Position numbers and translations under genes: made by a program. DNA of 64,000 bases from NCBI RefSeq assembly GCF_950023065.1, contig NC_088677.1, positions 24,449,230 to 24,513,229 of the forward strand, read 5' to 3'. Below the pieces are notes generated by a model, which saw only the letters and a program-made list of their open reading frames with translations, was not told the DNA's origin and ran no database searches. The stretch is from Planococcus citri. Lineage: Eukaryota; Arthropoda; Insecta; Hemiptera; Pseudococcidae. Below, piece after piece: positions 35,101-46,241 of this stretch; within the stretch, counting starts at the first letter, position 1, and every line of letters starts with the position of its first letter.

Positions 35101-35247
35101 ATGCGAGCGTGCATACGAAAAGGGACCATACGACCAAAAAAAAAAGTACCCAGAAATTGTTGTAGAAACTCTTTAAAGTGTTCCTACAACAATTTCAGGG
35201 AACTTTTTTTTCTGGTCATTTGGACCCTTTTCGTATGCGCCCTTACA
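35101..35247. mobile_element. Short palindromic MITE, about 147 bp
   Basis: Arms 'gcatacgaaaagggaccata' and, in reverse, 'ggacccttttcgtatgcgc' pair with each other, then an inner stem of 'aaattgttgtag'/'ctacaacaattt' around a short loop. Other array units have 'caaggactgtactgacttgagg' uninterrupted, so this element is a clean insertion into 'ggactat/atattgactt'. A 2-3 base target duplication (TAT/ATA) is possible. Confidence 0.8.
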
Positions 35248-35569
35248 TATTGACTTGAGGTCATCCCTATCACAATTTAAGACCACATTGAGAATTCTAA
35301 TCAACAATTAATCAACAATTCCGGCTAATTTTCTCCGATGATTCCGCACCCATTAATTTATCAGAGTGGGTAAAAAGGCTAGTTGATACTTTAAAAAAAA
35401 AAGAATTTAAAATCTTATCAACTAAAGTAATTAAGTATTAGCAACAGGCTTGCGTAAGAAGCAAAAACTACTTTGCAATCAGTGAAATAAAAAAATAAAA
35501 AAATAATTAATACACTACGAATACTTATTTATTTTCATTTTTGCCAGGTTTTCCTTTTGAAGATAAAAT

Positions 35570-35920
35570 TTACTATATTGTTGTCCCACAAAGTCAAACT
35601 GTTTCCTCTATAAAGCCTATGAAACAGCAACATCAATCTGACATAGTAGTTCTTTTCAATCGATTTCCAGTTTAAAACATGCCCTGTGGACGAGTCCTCA
35701 TCTTTTGGTTTTTGATCTCCTGATTTCGGAAATTTCTAAGCACTTTTGGTATAGAACAGCTCAAAAAATCACGAAAAAGAGTATGGTATGTTCTGATGTA
35801 GGTAATTCATTAAAATCAAAATGCCAACTTGCATGGTAATAGAAATTTGGCTTCGCATGCATGAGCTAGCGTTTCTTTTTGGAGTATTCTTCATGGTTTT
35901 CATTTTTAGAACCACAAGAA
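35570..35920 (-). pseudogene. Truncated paralogue of the 40.2-40.6 kb frame
   Basis: The minus strand begins MKTMKNTPKRNASSCMRSQI and ends in TGA after about 40 codons (NIPYSFS). Further matching DNA follows ('ccagtttaaaacatgccctgt', 'gatttcggaaatttctaagcac'). About 150 bases of the intact copy are missing between 'aatctgac' and 'atagtagttctttt'. It shows that this coding block was duplicated along with the array. Confidence 0.6.
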
Positions 35921-37379
35921 GGGTGAAGAAAATCCAGCTTATTAGGTCATCGAACTGAACTGAGTTGACCTTGAATAATAAATATGGGTAATTGAATTAA
36001 ATCAAGTAGCACGCTGGCATTAAAATATAACAAGGATTATTATCCTATTTTAAACATGAATAAATTACAAATAGATGAATTTGTTGACATAAATGTCAAA
36101 GAAGAGTCCATAGACCCAGTATTCGAGGACTACATTGACTTGAGGTCGGTCATCCCTATCATAATCTAAGACCGCATTGAGAGTTCTAATCAACGATTCC
36201 GGCTAATTTTCTTCGATGATCCCGCTAATCAACTTATCAGGGTTAGGAAAAAAGGCCGAAAGTTGAAATTTGAAGAAAAATTTAGATTTATTAGCAATAG
36301 GCTTTCATAGAAAGCAACAACTTCTTTGCAATCAGTGAATTTGTCAATGGCTTTCACAATAATTAATACAGTCCTTGGAATTTTTTCTGTGCTACTCTCC
36401 ATTTTCGTCCAACAGAAAATATATCTCAAACCAGCGAAAACTCTTTTTTTTTTTGGGGGGGGGGCTAAATAACAGAAAAATTGATATAAAAGTGGAAACA
36501 CACACCATCAAAGAAAATTACATGTGCAGAATTTCATTTTTGAATTTTTGGTCAGTTTGAAAAACAAATCATAGTTCAATTTTTGTGGGAAAGTGAAAAT
36601 TTAATAAAATTCACATAGAAAGCTAATGTTTGGTTTATGCAGGTTGAGTTATTGATATGTCAAATAATTTTTCCAACAAATGAGTTATCTTAAAATCAAC
36701 TGAAGGCTCTATAATATTTTAAAACCGCAACCAATCAATTTAGGAGATCAACAGTATTCTGAGACATATACTAAATTTCAGCTTTCTATTTCAATTTTAT
36801 TCAACTTTCATTTGTTTCATCGAGAAAAATTGACTTATTATAGAATTTTCTAAAATGATCAAAAATTGAAAAATGAAATTCAATATCTGAAATTCAGCAA
36901 TGGTGGTGTATTTTGGAGTGCTCTTTCAATTTTTTTCATCTAACATTTTTTTCCATCAGTTTGGATAGATAAGTAACTTACTTGCAAAAAAAAACAACAC
37001 AAATCATAAACCTCCGATTTTCACTTTTTTCACTCGTTCCTTGTTTTGTATTCTCGAACTGTTCCAGTTTCATTTTCGTTGGCTCATTAGATCGTGAAAA
37101 ATTATACGCTGTTAATTTCGCGCAAAAGAATCTAAACAAAACAATGTAAGTGTAATAAATATTTAAATTTCAAGTACATACTAGAAAATGTGCTCAAGCC
37201 TTGTGATGCACGAAGTTTATTTTTCAGAATGTGAAATCCATCAATTTTTTTTCATCAATTCTCACTTCTTAAATCAACTTCATCTTACCAAATCGGCGTA
37301 TGCTTTCACGGAGTCCTTCTGAGCGATTTTAGATTTTACACGTTCCAATATTTTATTGAAAAATAACAATTCAAACTTA

Positions 37380-37417
37380 CCAGCTTCTTCTGATGGATAT
37401 TCGTTACATTTGTGATC
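37380..37417 (-). pseudogene. Small array exon similar to exon 2 of the microexon gene
   Basis: On the minus strand, acceptor ACGGTTTCAG is followed by 38 bases reading DHKCNEYPSEEAG and a GTAAGTTTG donor in phase 1. Exon 2 of the secreted-protein gene ends with SDECSKNNDLTPEAL and GTAAGTTTC, also phase 1. The likeness (E/K-C, acidic turn, P-x-EA, same donor context and phase) is suggestive but short. Confidence 0.3.
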
Positions 37418-37930
37418 ACTGAAACCGTATTCAATAATTATATTCGAAAGTTTGTTGAATTCGAGTTACATATTTGGTACCTACTGGTCCATGAAGTAAA
37501 GCCTCATTCGATTCAATAACTAGGTACCAGTTTCGGATTATTTTGAAGCCTCCATCGAGTTTTTAATTTTCTTCAGAAAAATTTCGAATTGCTGTGAAAG
37601 GGCTAAAATTTGATTTAAGCACCTGTAAATTTGGTTGATACTTATAGTACTCTCTCAGCTGTTGTAAGTGAAATTTCTAGTGTTTCAGTTTGAACTTTTG
37701 AACAACTGTACATTCCCAGAAAAAAGGGGGAAAACGCCTCACCTATGCAGGACGTGTTTCGACAGTGCTATTTTGAACATTCTTCAATCATCAGTCGTTT
37801 TGTTTTTCTCCTCTAACTCTACCGTTATCGCATGGAACTTCTTTCTACTGGATGATTGATTCCACGACTTCAAATTTTAACAACCGATTTATTCAATTTA
37901 ATGAAAGTATTCAACTGAAAACATTTGCTG

Positions 37931-38330
37931 TATTCCATGTTTCAGCTTTGAGATAGCAAACTTGACTTCTTTTTCACTAACCTGTCCAATGGATATTGTG
38001 GAACATACACCTGAGAGGGTTGAAATACTCACTGTGTTGTTACTATTAGTTTGATCATCTTTTACATAAACCGATTGGAAGAACTCTGCAAACGAATTAG
38101 CAATGTCATCCCCTTGTCATTCTGTTCCATGCATATCATACATTCTATCACCAGGGTCGTTTTTAGCTGATCTCTTTGAACTCATTTCTCCAAAAATTCT
38201 GTGGATTGACGGTATAATTTTGTTCAAGTCCAGAATTGTAGTCCTCAAGGGCAATTTTAGTAATTTTCTTTGTCTCTTTTCTAAGGGTTTCAAATTTTTC
38301 TTTGATGCGCCTGCAAGCCAGTTGTAATAA
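37931..38330 (-). pseudogene. LINE reverse-transcriptase fragment with frameshift and stop
   Basis: The minus-strand translation gives a basic linker (RRIKEKFETLRKETKKI), then NPQNFWRNEFK. After a frameshift it gives DPGDRMYDMHGTE-stop, then IANSFAEFFQSVYV, and EKEVKFAISKLKHG. This is the region just before the reverse-transcriptase core in jockey/R1-like LINE ORF2 proteins: 'P..FW' motif, then 'A..FA.FF.SV', then '..V...I..LK'. At least one frameshift and one internal stop show that it is dead. Its strand is opposite to the tail fragment at 33.0 kb, so they are separate insertions. Confidence 0.7.
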
Positions 38331-38781
38331 ACTGTTGCCTTGACTTCTGTTTCTCCTTCAATTTTTCAATTATTAGTCTTGATCTGTCAAATTAATTGGT
38401 GATGTTTTCACACTATTTCAGAGCTTCAAAAAAATTTTTCACTTTGCTGGGTTGAAATTGAAAATAAGGCTGAATTTCATATTTTCGGGCAATTAAAATG
38501 AGTGATCTTAAAATCAACCAAAGGCTCCATAAAATTTCAGAATCTACACTAATTGATTTAGGAGATCAAGAATGCTTGAGACGTTTACCTTTCTGCTTTC
38601 TACTCCAATTTTAATCAACTTTGATTTATTTCATAAAGAAAAATTGACCCATTATTGAATTTTCTAAAATCGTCAAAAAATCGAAACATGAAATTCAATA
38701 GATATCTGAAATTCAGCTTGGTGGTGTATTTATGTGTGCTCTTTCAATTTTTTTGATCTGAAAACTTTTTCATCAGTTTGG

Positions 38782-38803
38782 ATAGATAGATAGATAGATA
38801 GAT
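38782..38803. repeat. (GATA)n microsatellite
   Basis: Five to six GATA units where other array units have one or two ('tttggatagataagtaac'). Confidence 0.85.
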
Positions 38804-39120
38804 AACTTACTTGCAACCCTTAGATTTTCAATTTCTTCATGATCAATAACACTTTCTTTTCCAAATATTCTCGAACTGGTTAGGTCGTGAAAAATTATAC
38901 GCTGTTAATTTTGTGCAAACAAATCTCAACAAAACAATGTGAGTTGTAATAAATAGGAACTTCAATCTTAAGTTGGTACTAGAAAATGTGCCAAAGCCTT
39001 TGTGATGCATGAAATTTATTTTTCAAAATGTGAAATCCATCAAATTTTTTTATCAATTCTTACTTGTTGAATCAACTTCATCTTACCAACTCTGTTTCTC
39101 TTTCCTCACACCACATATTA

Positions 39121-39138
39121 TGGCGCCCGAACAGGGAC
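39121..39138 (+). promoter_or_regulatory. Second tRNA-Lys-type primer-binding site
   Basis: Identical 18-mer to that at 17166. The upstream 22 bases ('tttctctttcctcacacca') match the first copy, after which array sequence takes over, so the LTR itself is nearly absent. Confidence 0.85.
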
Positions 39139-39394
39139 GCCAGTTATACTTTTAACTAGGTAAATGTGTCCTAAATAATCTCAGATTTGAGGTGGTTCGT
39201 TGTACTTTTAATCTGAGGAGATTTTAGATTTTACTTTTTTCAGTCTCAGATTTCTGAGAAAATAGGTTTTGAAGATTTTTCATCTCGTTTTGTTTGTCAT
39301 TTTAATTAGGTTTTTGTACCTAGTACGTTAGGTACCTGACGGATCGCCTACCGTTTTGATAATTTTTTGAATTTTTCCTATATTTATTTGCTCT
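39139..39394 (+). mobile_element. Second copy of the LTR-retroelement leader
   Basis: Matches 17184-17457, with a deletion of about 15 bases after 'gaggagatttta' and small changes. It ends at 'tatttgctctg', where the minus-strand coding block at 39395 begins. Both copies ending at the same place suggests that the shared unit is a defined segment and not a random truncation. Confidence 0.65.
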
Positions 39395-39634
39395 GAATCC
39401 TCTTCCTATGTAGTTACCATTTATAAAGGTTTTTACGGTTGCTTTATCGGAAAACACTTTCTTGAATGGAATATCGTTCACGGATCGCAATATCTGGTAA
39501 CATTTAGTATGTAAAAATGTTAGACGGTCGTTTAACATATTATCCTCTAAAGGCCAGTGTTGCCGTTGTGAAAATTTAAATCCCGCCAGATTGATCTCAA
39601 AATACATATAGTCAAAAACAGCCAAATTTTCCAC
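39395..39634 (-). pseudogene. Unrecognised coding block, downstream part
   Basis: Minus-strand frame: NLAVFDYMYFEINLAGFKFS, QRQHWPLEDNMLNDRLTF, then KVFSDKATVKTFINGNYIGRGF. The composition is protein-like (W, H, aromatic, balanced). The frame continues a further 24 codons only because it runs backwards through the retroelement leader, so the true end is not visible. It lies downstream of the block at 40159-40578, separated by the fold-back at 39660-40112, and may be the other half of one interrupted gene. Confidence 0.4.
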
Positions 39635-39659
39635 GGAAAATAGATAGAGTTCCTGCTAG

Positions 39660-40112
39660 ATCAATATTTTTGAAAAGTTCCACTTTTTCGATAAAAATAT
39701 GCTAAAAAGTTTCATTTTTTTGCCATAAATCATTAAAAATTGTCGTTTTTGGCGTAAAAAAATTCCATAAAGCCTCATTTTTCTTCCAAAAATTGCTTTA
39801 AAGTCTCGTTTTTTCGTCAAAATTATCAAAATGTTTCTTTCATGTGAGAAGTTGAAAAAAAAAATCATAATGTTAAAAATCGATTTTGAGATTTTTTTCT
39901 ATGAAAAATAGTCGAAAGAAATTTTTTTAAATTTCTGACATGAAAGAAACATTTTGATGATTTTGACGAAAAAACGAGACTGAAAAGCAATTTTTGGAAA
40001 AACAATGAAGCTTTTTGGAATTTTTTCGCAAAAAAACGACAATTTTTAATGATTTTTGGCCTGAAAAGGAAACTTTTCAACATTTTATCGAAAAAGTGGG
40101 AATAAAGTGCAA
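39660..40112. mobile_element. Fold-back element, about 450 bp
   Basis: Left arm (39667-39850) and right arm (about 39930-40112) are imperfect reverse complements: 'gttccactttttcgataaaa' against 'atcgaaaaagtgggaat', 'aaaattgtcgtttttggcg' against 'aaacgacaatttttaatg', 'cgttttttcgtcaaaatt' against 'ttgacgaaaaaacgagac'. The centre is about 80 bases. It separates two coding blocks on the minus strand. Target duplication not resolved. Confidence 0.75.
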
Positions 40113-40158
40113 AATTGCTAGACTTTCTATGACACAGCAACAGCAATCTGACCGCTTA

Positions 40159-40578
40159 CTACAAGTAATAATCTCTGGGCTTAGGTAAAGTTTCACTCCA
40201 GATGAGCGAATAACGTTCGGGGATCTGGACATTCGGAAAACTACGATTGTTGAAGGTGAACGGAACTGTCATTGTTCCTTTCATGATCTCCATGTAAATG
40301 TAGTAGTTCTTTTCAATCAATTTCCAGTTTAAGAAGTGCCCTGTAGAAGATAACTCATATTTTGGTTTTTGATTTTTTGATTTCGAAAATTTCCAAGCAC
40401 TTTTGGGATACAGCAGCTCAAAAAAATCACGAAAAAGAGTACGGTATATGTTCAGATGTTGGTACGTAGGTAAAAGGTAATTCAATAAAATCAAAATGTC
40501 AACTTGCTTGGTGATAGAAGTTTGGCTTCGCATGCATGAGCTAGCGTTTCTTTTTGGAGTATTCTTCACGGTTTTCAT
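40159..40578 (-). CDS. Unrecognised 139-codon open frame
   Basis: ATG at 40578 (MKTVKNTPKRNASSCMRSQT), then a hydrophobic/aromatic region, then KYELSSTGHFLNWKLIEKNY, KGTMTVPFTFNNRSFPNV and RYSLIWSETLPKPRDYYL before TAG. Protein-like composition, with many W/Y/P/N. Just upstream in frame lies a hydrophobic stretch (SISWILFTVFVILL) reaching back to a damaged array exon at 40.64-40.75 kb, but two stops intervene. A paralogue at 35570-35920 shares the start (MKTMKNTPKRNASSCMRSQ) and the 3' part but has a deletion and an early stop. Function unknown. Live status is uncertain because the next block is cut off by a fold-back element. Confidence 0.5.
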   Translation of the reverse strand: MKTVKNTPKRNASSCMRSQTSITKQVDILILLNYLLPTYQHLNIYRTLFRDFFELLYPKSAWKFSKSKNQKPKYELSSTGHFLNWKLIEKNYYIYMEIMKGTMTVPFTFNNRSFPNVQIPERYSLIWSETLPKPRDYYL

Positions 40579-42299
40579 TAGTAGAATCACAAAAACGGTG
40601 AATAAAATCCAGCTTATCGACTTGTTATTTCAACTTTATCTGACCACCTCAGTGTATGTTTTCACGGAGTCCTTCTGGATGGCTTCAGATTTCACACGTT
40701 CCAATATTTTATTGAAAAATAACAATTCAAACTTACCTATTACACTGAAAAAATACATAATATTATCATGTTGGTTGTCGTTATATAATAATACACCACT
40801 TCAAAGAAAATTACCGCGCAGAATTTCATTTTTGAACTTCAAGTAAAGTTGAAAAATTCATGATTCGATTTTAACGAGAAAATGAAAATTTGATCAGGTC
40901 TAGTGTTTTTGATCTGTCAAGTTACTTGATGGTGCTTTTGCACAATTTCAGAGCTTCAAAAAGATTTCTCAATTTTTAAAAAATCCGCTCAACGAGTTGC
41001 TTGAAATAGGTACTGAAATGGCCAAACTCACTTCCTTCGTTTTCAATTCAGATAGTGGATGAATTACGTCCCATCCTGAAATGCCGTAGATTCGTTCATT
41101 TTGTCCACCACTTGAAACTGAATCACTCGATTTTGTATTCGTGGTCGTATTTGGCCGAAAGTTGAAATTTGGAGAAAAATGAAGATTTAAAATCAACTAA
41201 TTAGCAATATGCTTACGTAAAAAGCAAAAACTTCTTTGCAATCAGTAAATTATCAATGGTTTTCACAAATTTTGTTTATCATGACTCCATGTGCCCGTAT
41301 GCATTTGTGCAATATTTTTTTGCCGCTACTTCCCATTTCCGCCCAACAGTAAAGATATCTCAACCAGAAATGGGGTATTATTTTTTTTGGGGCTAAACAA
41401 CAGAAAAATTGATCGAAAGTACTAACTATATCAAAGAAAATTACTCGTGCAGAATTTTACTTTCGAGTTTTTGGTCAATTTGAAAAAATTTATCGGTCCA
41501 TCAATGTTTCAAAGTTGGGAAAAAAAGATCGAAAGTTGAAATTTCAAGAAGAATTTAGATTTAAAATCAACTACCAAATAATGAGCAATAGGCTTACGTA
41601 AAAAGTGAAAACTTCTTTGCAATCAGTGAATTTGTCAATGGCTTTCACAAAATCATTCGTTTGTACATATCTCGGTTCTCCAGATTTCTGCGCGACAGAA
41701 AAGATATCTCAACCAACGAAATTACGAAAACTTTATTTTTTTTTCACTGAACAACAGAAAAATTGATTTAAAGTAGAAACATATTCCATCAAAGAGAATT
41801 TATCGTGCAGAATTTTCGAGTTTTTGGTCAATTTTAAAAATTCATCGTTCAATTTTTATGGAAAAATAAAAATTTCATAAAATTCACATACTTAGAAAGG
41901 TAGTTAATGTTTGGTTTAATGCAGGTCTAGTTTTTCATCGGAAAATTGATTGGTGGTACTTTCGCACCATTACAGAGCTTCAAGAAGATTTTTTCAATTT
42001 CCTGGTTTGAAAATATGCTGAATTTCATTTCAGCTCCTTTTTATGGCAATTTTTTCAAGAAATGGGTAATCTTGAAATTAACCGAAAACTAAAGTTTCAA
42101 ACCCACCACTGATCGGTTCAGGAGATCAAGAATACATAAGGCTTATACCAAATTTCTGCTTTTTAGGTACATACTTCAATTTTATTCAACTTTGATTTGT
42201 TCATGAAGAAAAATTGACCCATTATTGAATTTTCTAAAATCGCCAAAAATCAAAAAATGAAATTCAATATCTGAAATTCAGCTTTATGGTGTATTTATC

Positions 42300-43020
42300 G
42301 ATTAGGTATGATTCTCGCTTATTTCAAATCATTGATTTTGGAGCTCTTCCGAACAGTTGCTTATTCTGAAAGTCGCGCCCATTATTCTGGAAAATTGACA
42401 AGATTTTGTCAACAATTTTTTTTGAAATGTTCAAAAATAAAAAAAAATCAATTCAAAAATGTACTACTTCATTGAAATGTCAAAAATTTCATTTTTATCA
42501 ACCTCCGGAAAACATGAAAAATTGCAATCGATTGTCGGGTTGGTGTGAAAATTGAAGTTTTTTTGAAAATTCTTATCGAAAATTAGGTTGAATATACTTA
42601 CGTATGAAATGGTGGAAACTGAATTGCAAGTACTAGCAACCTGAATGTGTCATCTTTTGGCTACAAATTCGTTCAATCAGCTAGATTAAAAATTGAAGCA
42701 TTTCAAAATGTGTTGTATCCTATCTTTTTAGTAAAACATGCGTTTTTCAGTGTTACAATTTATATTCTCAGTAAGTTTTTTCAGAGGTGTAATCATCTAA
42801 ATGTACAACATTTATTTCCAACATTTTTCATGTAGATTGATGAAAGACCTCCAAAATTGCAAAAAAAACAACAGATTTTTCAAACAATTTTTCCCACTCA
42901 AATTGCTCAATTTTGGTAGAAAAATTTATTTTCTCGCGAAGTATAGATATCATGAAGGTTGTCCCATTGCACAATCACCCCTATTGGAACCTTTATCAAT
43001 CAAATTTTACAATTTTTTTT
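42300..43020. other. End of first array; no gene seen
   Basis: Array similarity stops near 42300. What follows is AT-rich sequence with overlapping short plus-strand frames (42647-43224) that lack splice signals and family features. Confidence 0.5.
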
Positions 43021-43024
43021 GAAA

Positions 43025-43360
43025 ATTCGAATCTGGCAATTTTGAGAACCCCTGAACTTCCTTCTAGGTCACCCATTCAATCAAAATTCATGTCTAGACT
43101 ACGTAAACTCAAAATATGTAGTGATATTGCAATTTCACGGAAATTAAAATTTTCGATTTTTTTACTCATTTTCTCGTCAAAGTTTATTTTCAAAAAATGC
43201 ATTGATATGCGAAGAAAAATCTAAAATTTTCAATTTCTCTGAAATCACAATGTATTTGTAAGATCTATTTCGAGTTGGTATCAGTCTAGACATGAATTTT
43301 GGCCAAAAGGGTGGCTCAAAAGGAGATTCAAGGGGTCCCAAAATTGTAAGATTCAATTTC
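43025..43360. repeat. Imperfect inverted repeat
   Basis: 'gcaattttgagaacccctga' ... 'aaaattcatgtctaga' at 43035-43100 mirrors 'tctagacatgaattttgg' ... 'caaggggtcccaaaattg' at 43286-43348. Arms about 70 bases with mismatches, spacer about 190. Probably an old MITE. Confidence 0.6.
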
Positions 43361-45600
43361 TTTAAATAAAAGTTTTAAAACATGGAAAAATTTACAAATT
43401 GTTTCAGGTTGGAGTGTTGCTACATATATGTAGTTGGAAGTCCTTCATGATGAATATATTGCCCGGGGAGGGGGGATTTCGTCCAAAATTGACCGAGTTG
43501 AGACTCGAAAAATTGTAATATGTAAAATCAGTTTATTTCGCTATTTTTTGAAGGTCTCTTCCACCTATACTTACCTATATAAAAATTCTGAAAAATATAC
43601 GTTGTTTGTATTGCATCTCTAAAAAAGCTTTGGCACCAAAATTACCCATGTTCAAAACATATGCTTGAAAAATTTCCAAAAATTCTCACAAATGATGCTT
43701 TACCCTTGGTAAAAGCTAAAATTTCTGTGAGTGTGAAAAAATTAAGGCATTTGAAAATTACTAAAGATGCAAATTTCCAACTGGAATTGCAATTTCATTC
43801 CTTTTGAGGACGTTCGTGGAAAAAAATGACGTTTTCTGAGATATCTAAAAATAGGAGAAAAACAACTCAAAATTTGTTCGTGGTTGTCTTTTTATAGTTT
43901 TAGGATTATACTCGTACTTAATGCATGTGTCAGGGCATCCTGGTTGTTTTTTTTTTCATCCTAAACAATGTATTTTTGTATGCTTCGAGAATGTGAAACA
44001 TGGCATTTTTGAAAACCATCTGAAAAATATGAACATTTGCGATCGATTATCAAATAGACTTGATACAATTTTTGTGAGATACTTATTAAAAATTAGGTTG
44101 AATATACATACATGTACATATAAATCTCCTTGAATTTGTGCAACTAATACTTCTTCAATGGGCGGATTTGTGTGCATTCATTGATTAGGGGCATCTTTAT
44201 TCCACCTTTTGTTGTTCACACCGCTCATAAGTACATCACATCAAGATGGACGAGCAAACCATCATACGTACTCCACTATTAAAGCATCCTCCAGTGGACA
44301 GGAGCAGGGGGGCATAAAAGCATCAAGAAGGATGTACGACGATGCACCATTTACCTAATACATATACGCGTAGGTAATACTTAACGATCCTCTTCTACGC
44401 ATAATTAAACTAATTAAAGTTGAAATTGTAGTAGTAGGACCGAAAATGGAAATTTGATGGAATAGCCGAGGAGAAAGGGTTATTAATACGATGAAGCGGA
44501 GACAAGATATCAAAAATCTAAAACAATGTTCTCTCGTGTATTGTTATAAGTTATAATTGACCTATATTTCAATTTTATTCTATGTCATTTATCATTTGTA
44601 AGATACTTTTGTTAGTTTAATGTAATAGCAGACTCGAGGTATTTCGCCCTTCTCGTGTGCTTTCAATATTGAATATAGTAGGTTGGCGCTGCGCTGGGGA
44701 AGTTGTAGACGTAAATATTAAGTACCTACGAAGTTGAGAATACGAGTATTTCGAGATAGAATTACGAGTAAGTCCACAGTTTCGAAATAAAAATTTCGGA
44801 TTTTTGTTTGTTGCGTTTTTCATTCCTGTTTTGAGGAAATTTTTCAATAATCATGCCAGGTCCAATTCTGCGTCCGTTAGAGCTCTTTGCTTGTGACGAA
44901 TTGAATTGTTTCGAAGCACAAATAATTTTTCTACCCTACAAGTTTGAGGAAATTTTATACGTACGAACCTTTCTACAACAAAAAGACCACGACGACGACA
45001 TCGTAAGCTGAATAACTTAACGTGGCCATCTTTATAGCGGGTAAACATAATAAGAGGTCTCTAGGGTCGATGTGATGGTGCATTTGCAAAAGGTGAAAAT
45101 AGCTGTAAATGGCTCAACTATACAGTTCTTCACTCTGTACCCAGCACAACATACTACAATGGCAGCGAGGGAAAAGAATATATAAAAAACCCCAACGTCG
45201 AGCTTATTCTCGTTATAATTTTAAACGTCGTAAAACCTATATTTCAACAAATACCTTAATAAATTTTTCAAATACCGGTAAAGTCGACTTGGGAGGGGTC
45301 TACGGTACGCGGAAATATAAATTCCGGTTTTCTTGGTTTGTTTTCTATGATAGCAAATATGTCACTTAGGTGGGAAAAAAAAGATTTACGAGGAAATTCT
45401 TTCGTCGACGACGACGATGCGAGGCTAAAGAAAGGAAAGGAAAAAAAAAGAAATACTCGTACCTACTCGTACCGCGGTTGGAAATTTTCCTGCAGAATTG
45501 CGAGGAATTTTAAAGTAACTTGGGAGTATTTGCTCTGACACGTGATTGAATTCGATTCGCAGCGAGTAATAATTTTTTTTCTACGTGTGGTTTTTTTTTT
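43360..45600. other. Low-repeat region upstream of a start exon
   Basis: From about 44170 the sequence changes character: more CG dinucleotides, no array repeats, 'acgacgacgatgcgag' runs. Together with the start-codon exon at 45609 this suggests promoter and 5' UTR territory, but no specific transcription start could be fixed. Open frames here (44617-44847, 44851-45048, 45109-45369) are AT-driven or unsupported. Confidence 0.4.
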
Positions 45601-45608
45601 CTTTACAG

Positions 45609-45688
45609 ACATTCAGAGATGAACAAGGGATAATATGATCGGTGAAAATGGAGCTGTTTCGATTGACGCTTACAACGTACACTATGAT
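45609..45688 (+). CDS. First coding exon of an unrecognised gene
   Basis: The acceptor TTTTTTTTCTTTACAG is followed by 26 bases of untranslated leader, ATG at 45635, 18 codons (MIGENGAVSIDAYNVHYD), and GAT|GTAAGT at 45688/45689 in phase 0. Both splice signals are close to consensus and the codon use is balanced. The upstream non-coding exon would lie in the CG-richer region before it. The downstream exon is not in view; the intron is filled by an array-2-like segment (45.75-46.2 kb) and transposons. The family is not recognised from 18 residues. Seen: splice sites and start. Inferred: that it opens a long plus-strand gene spanning the rest of the window. Confidence 0.55.
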
Positions 45689-46241
45689 GTAAGTACTCGT
45701 ACATTTTTTACTATCAATGATGGTGTAGCGTTTCATATATAGCGTACCAGATGCGATGCTAAAAATCGCATCGTCGAGCTTTTATAGGTTTAAACCGTAT
45801 TGGGATATCGGATGGGTATTTTTTTTCTCTTTTTTTGCATGCATGTGTCACAATACGACGACTACGACGCGTGCCAATGGTAGAACTTTCAAGACTGCGA
45901 ATGCATATAAAAAGCTTAGATATGTGTAAATGTGCTCTTATAAAATGCATATGCCAAGTGTTTCACGGTTCAGTGATTTTCATCGAAGTGTTTCGTCGAA
46001 GCCTCGACTGTGCAATTGTGATTCGATTTAAAGGCTCGAAACGTGAATGTCTTTGTTGGAAAGATTAGACGCGATGGTGGTATTTGAGTTGATGCGTTTT
46101 TTCGTAATTGCATTGAGATATAAATGGACACTGCAGACTGGTGACGAAGTGAATTGAAGAGTGGAAGTGACGAGTAAAAAACAGAAGTAGTGCCTTACCT
46201 ACCCATCACTACACACTGTTATAATTATGGATGGCGACGTT

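Larger units (their letters stand above)
18450..42300 (-). repeat. Decayed tandem array of a multi-exon gene unit (about 2.7-3.3 kb)
   Basis: The same ordered blocks recur. The marker 'gcaaaaactgctttgcaatcag' appears at about 19428, 22133, 25133, 27970, 31280, 34110, then 35460, 36310, 41220 and 41605. Spacing in the first half is 2.7-3.3 kb. Other recurring blocks are 'tcatccaacctcggg...gaggtcatccc', 'cacctcgccgctttcttcaag', 'ggtttctaaacaggtttctgctctgatccttgttt', 'ttcacggagtcctt', and 'gaaaaattatacgctgttaatttcgc'. Read on the minus strand, several blocks keep open frames flanked by splice signals (see separate entries), but most copies carry stops or frameshifts. From 33 kb on, the units are scrambled and shortened. 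Interpretation: repeated duplication of a gene followed by decay. Confidence 0.8.

Noticed and set aside
39320..39634. Single 104-codon minus-strand ORF
   Set aside because: Its last 24 codons are the retroelement leader read backwards (same peptide appears at 17.3-17.45 kb), so the ORF is a chimera; only the part above 39395 was kept.
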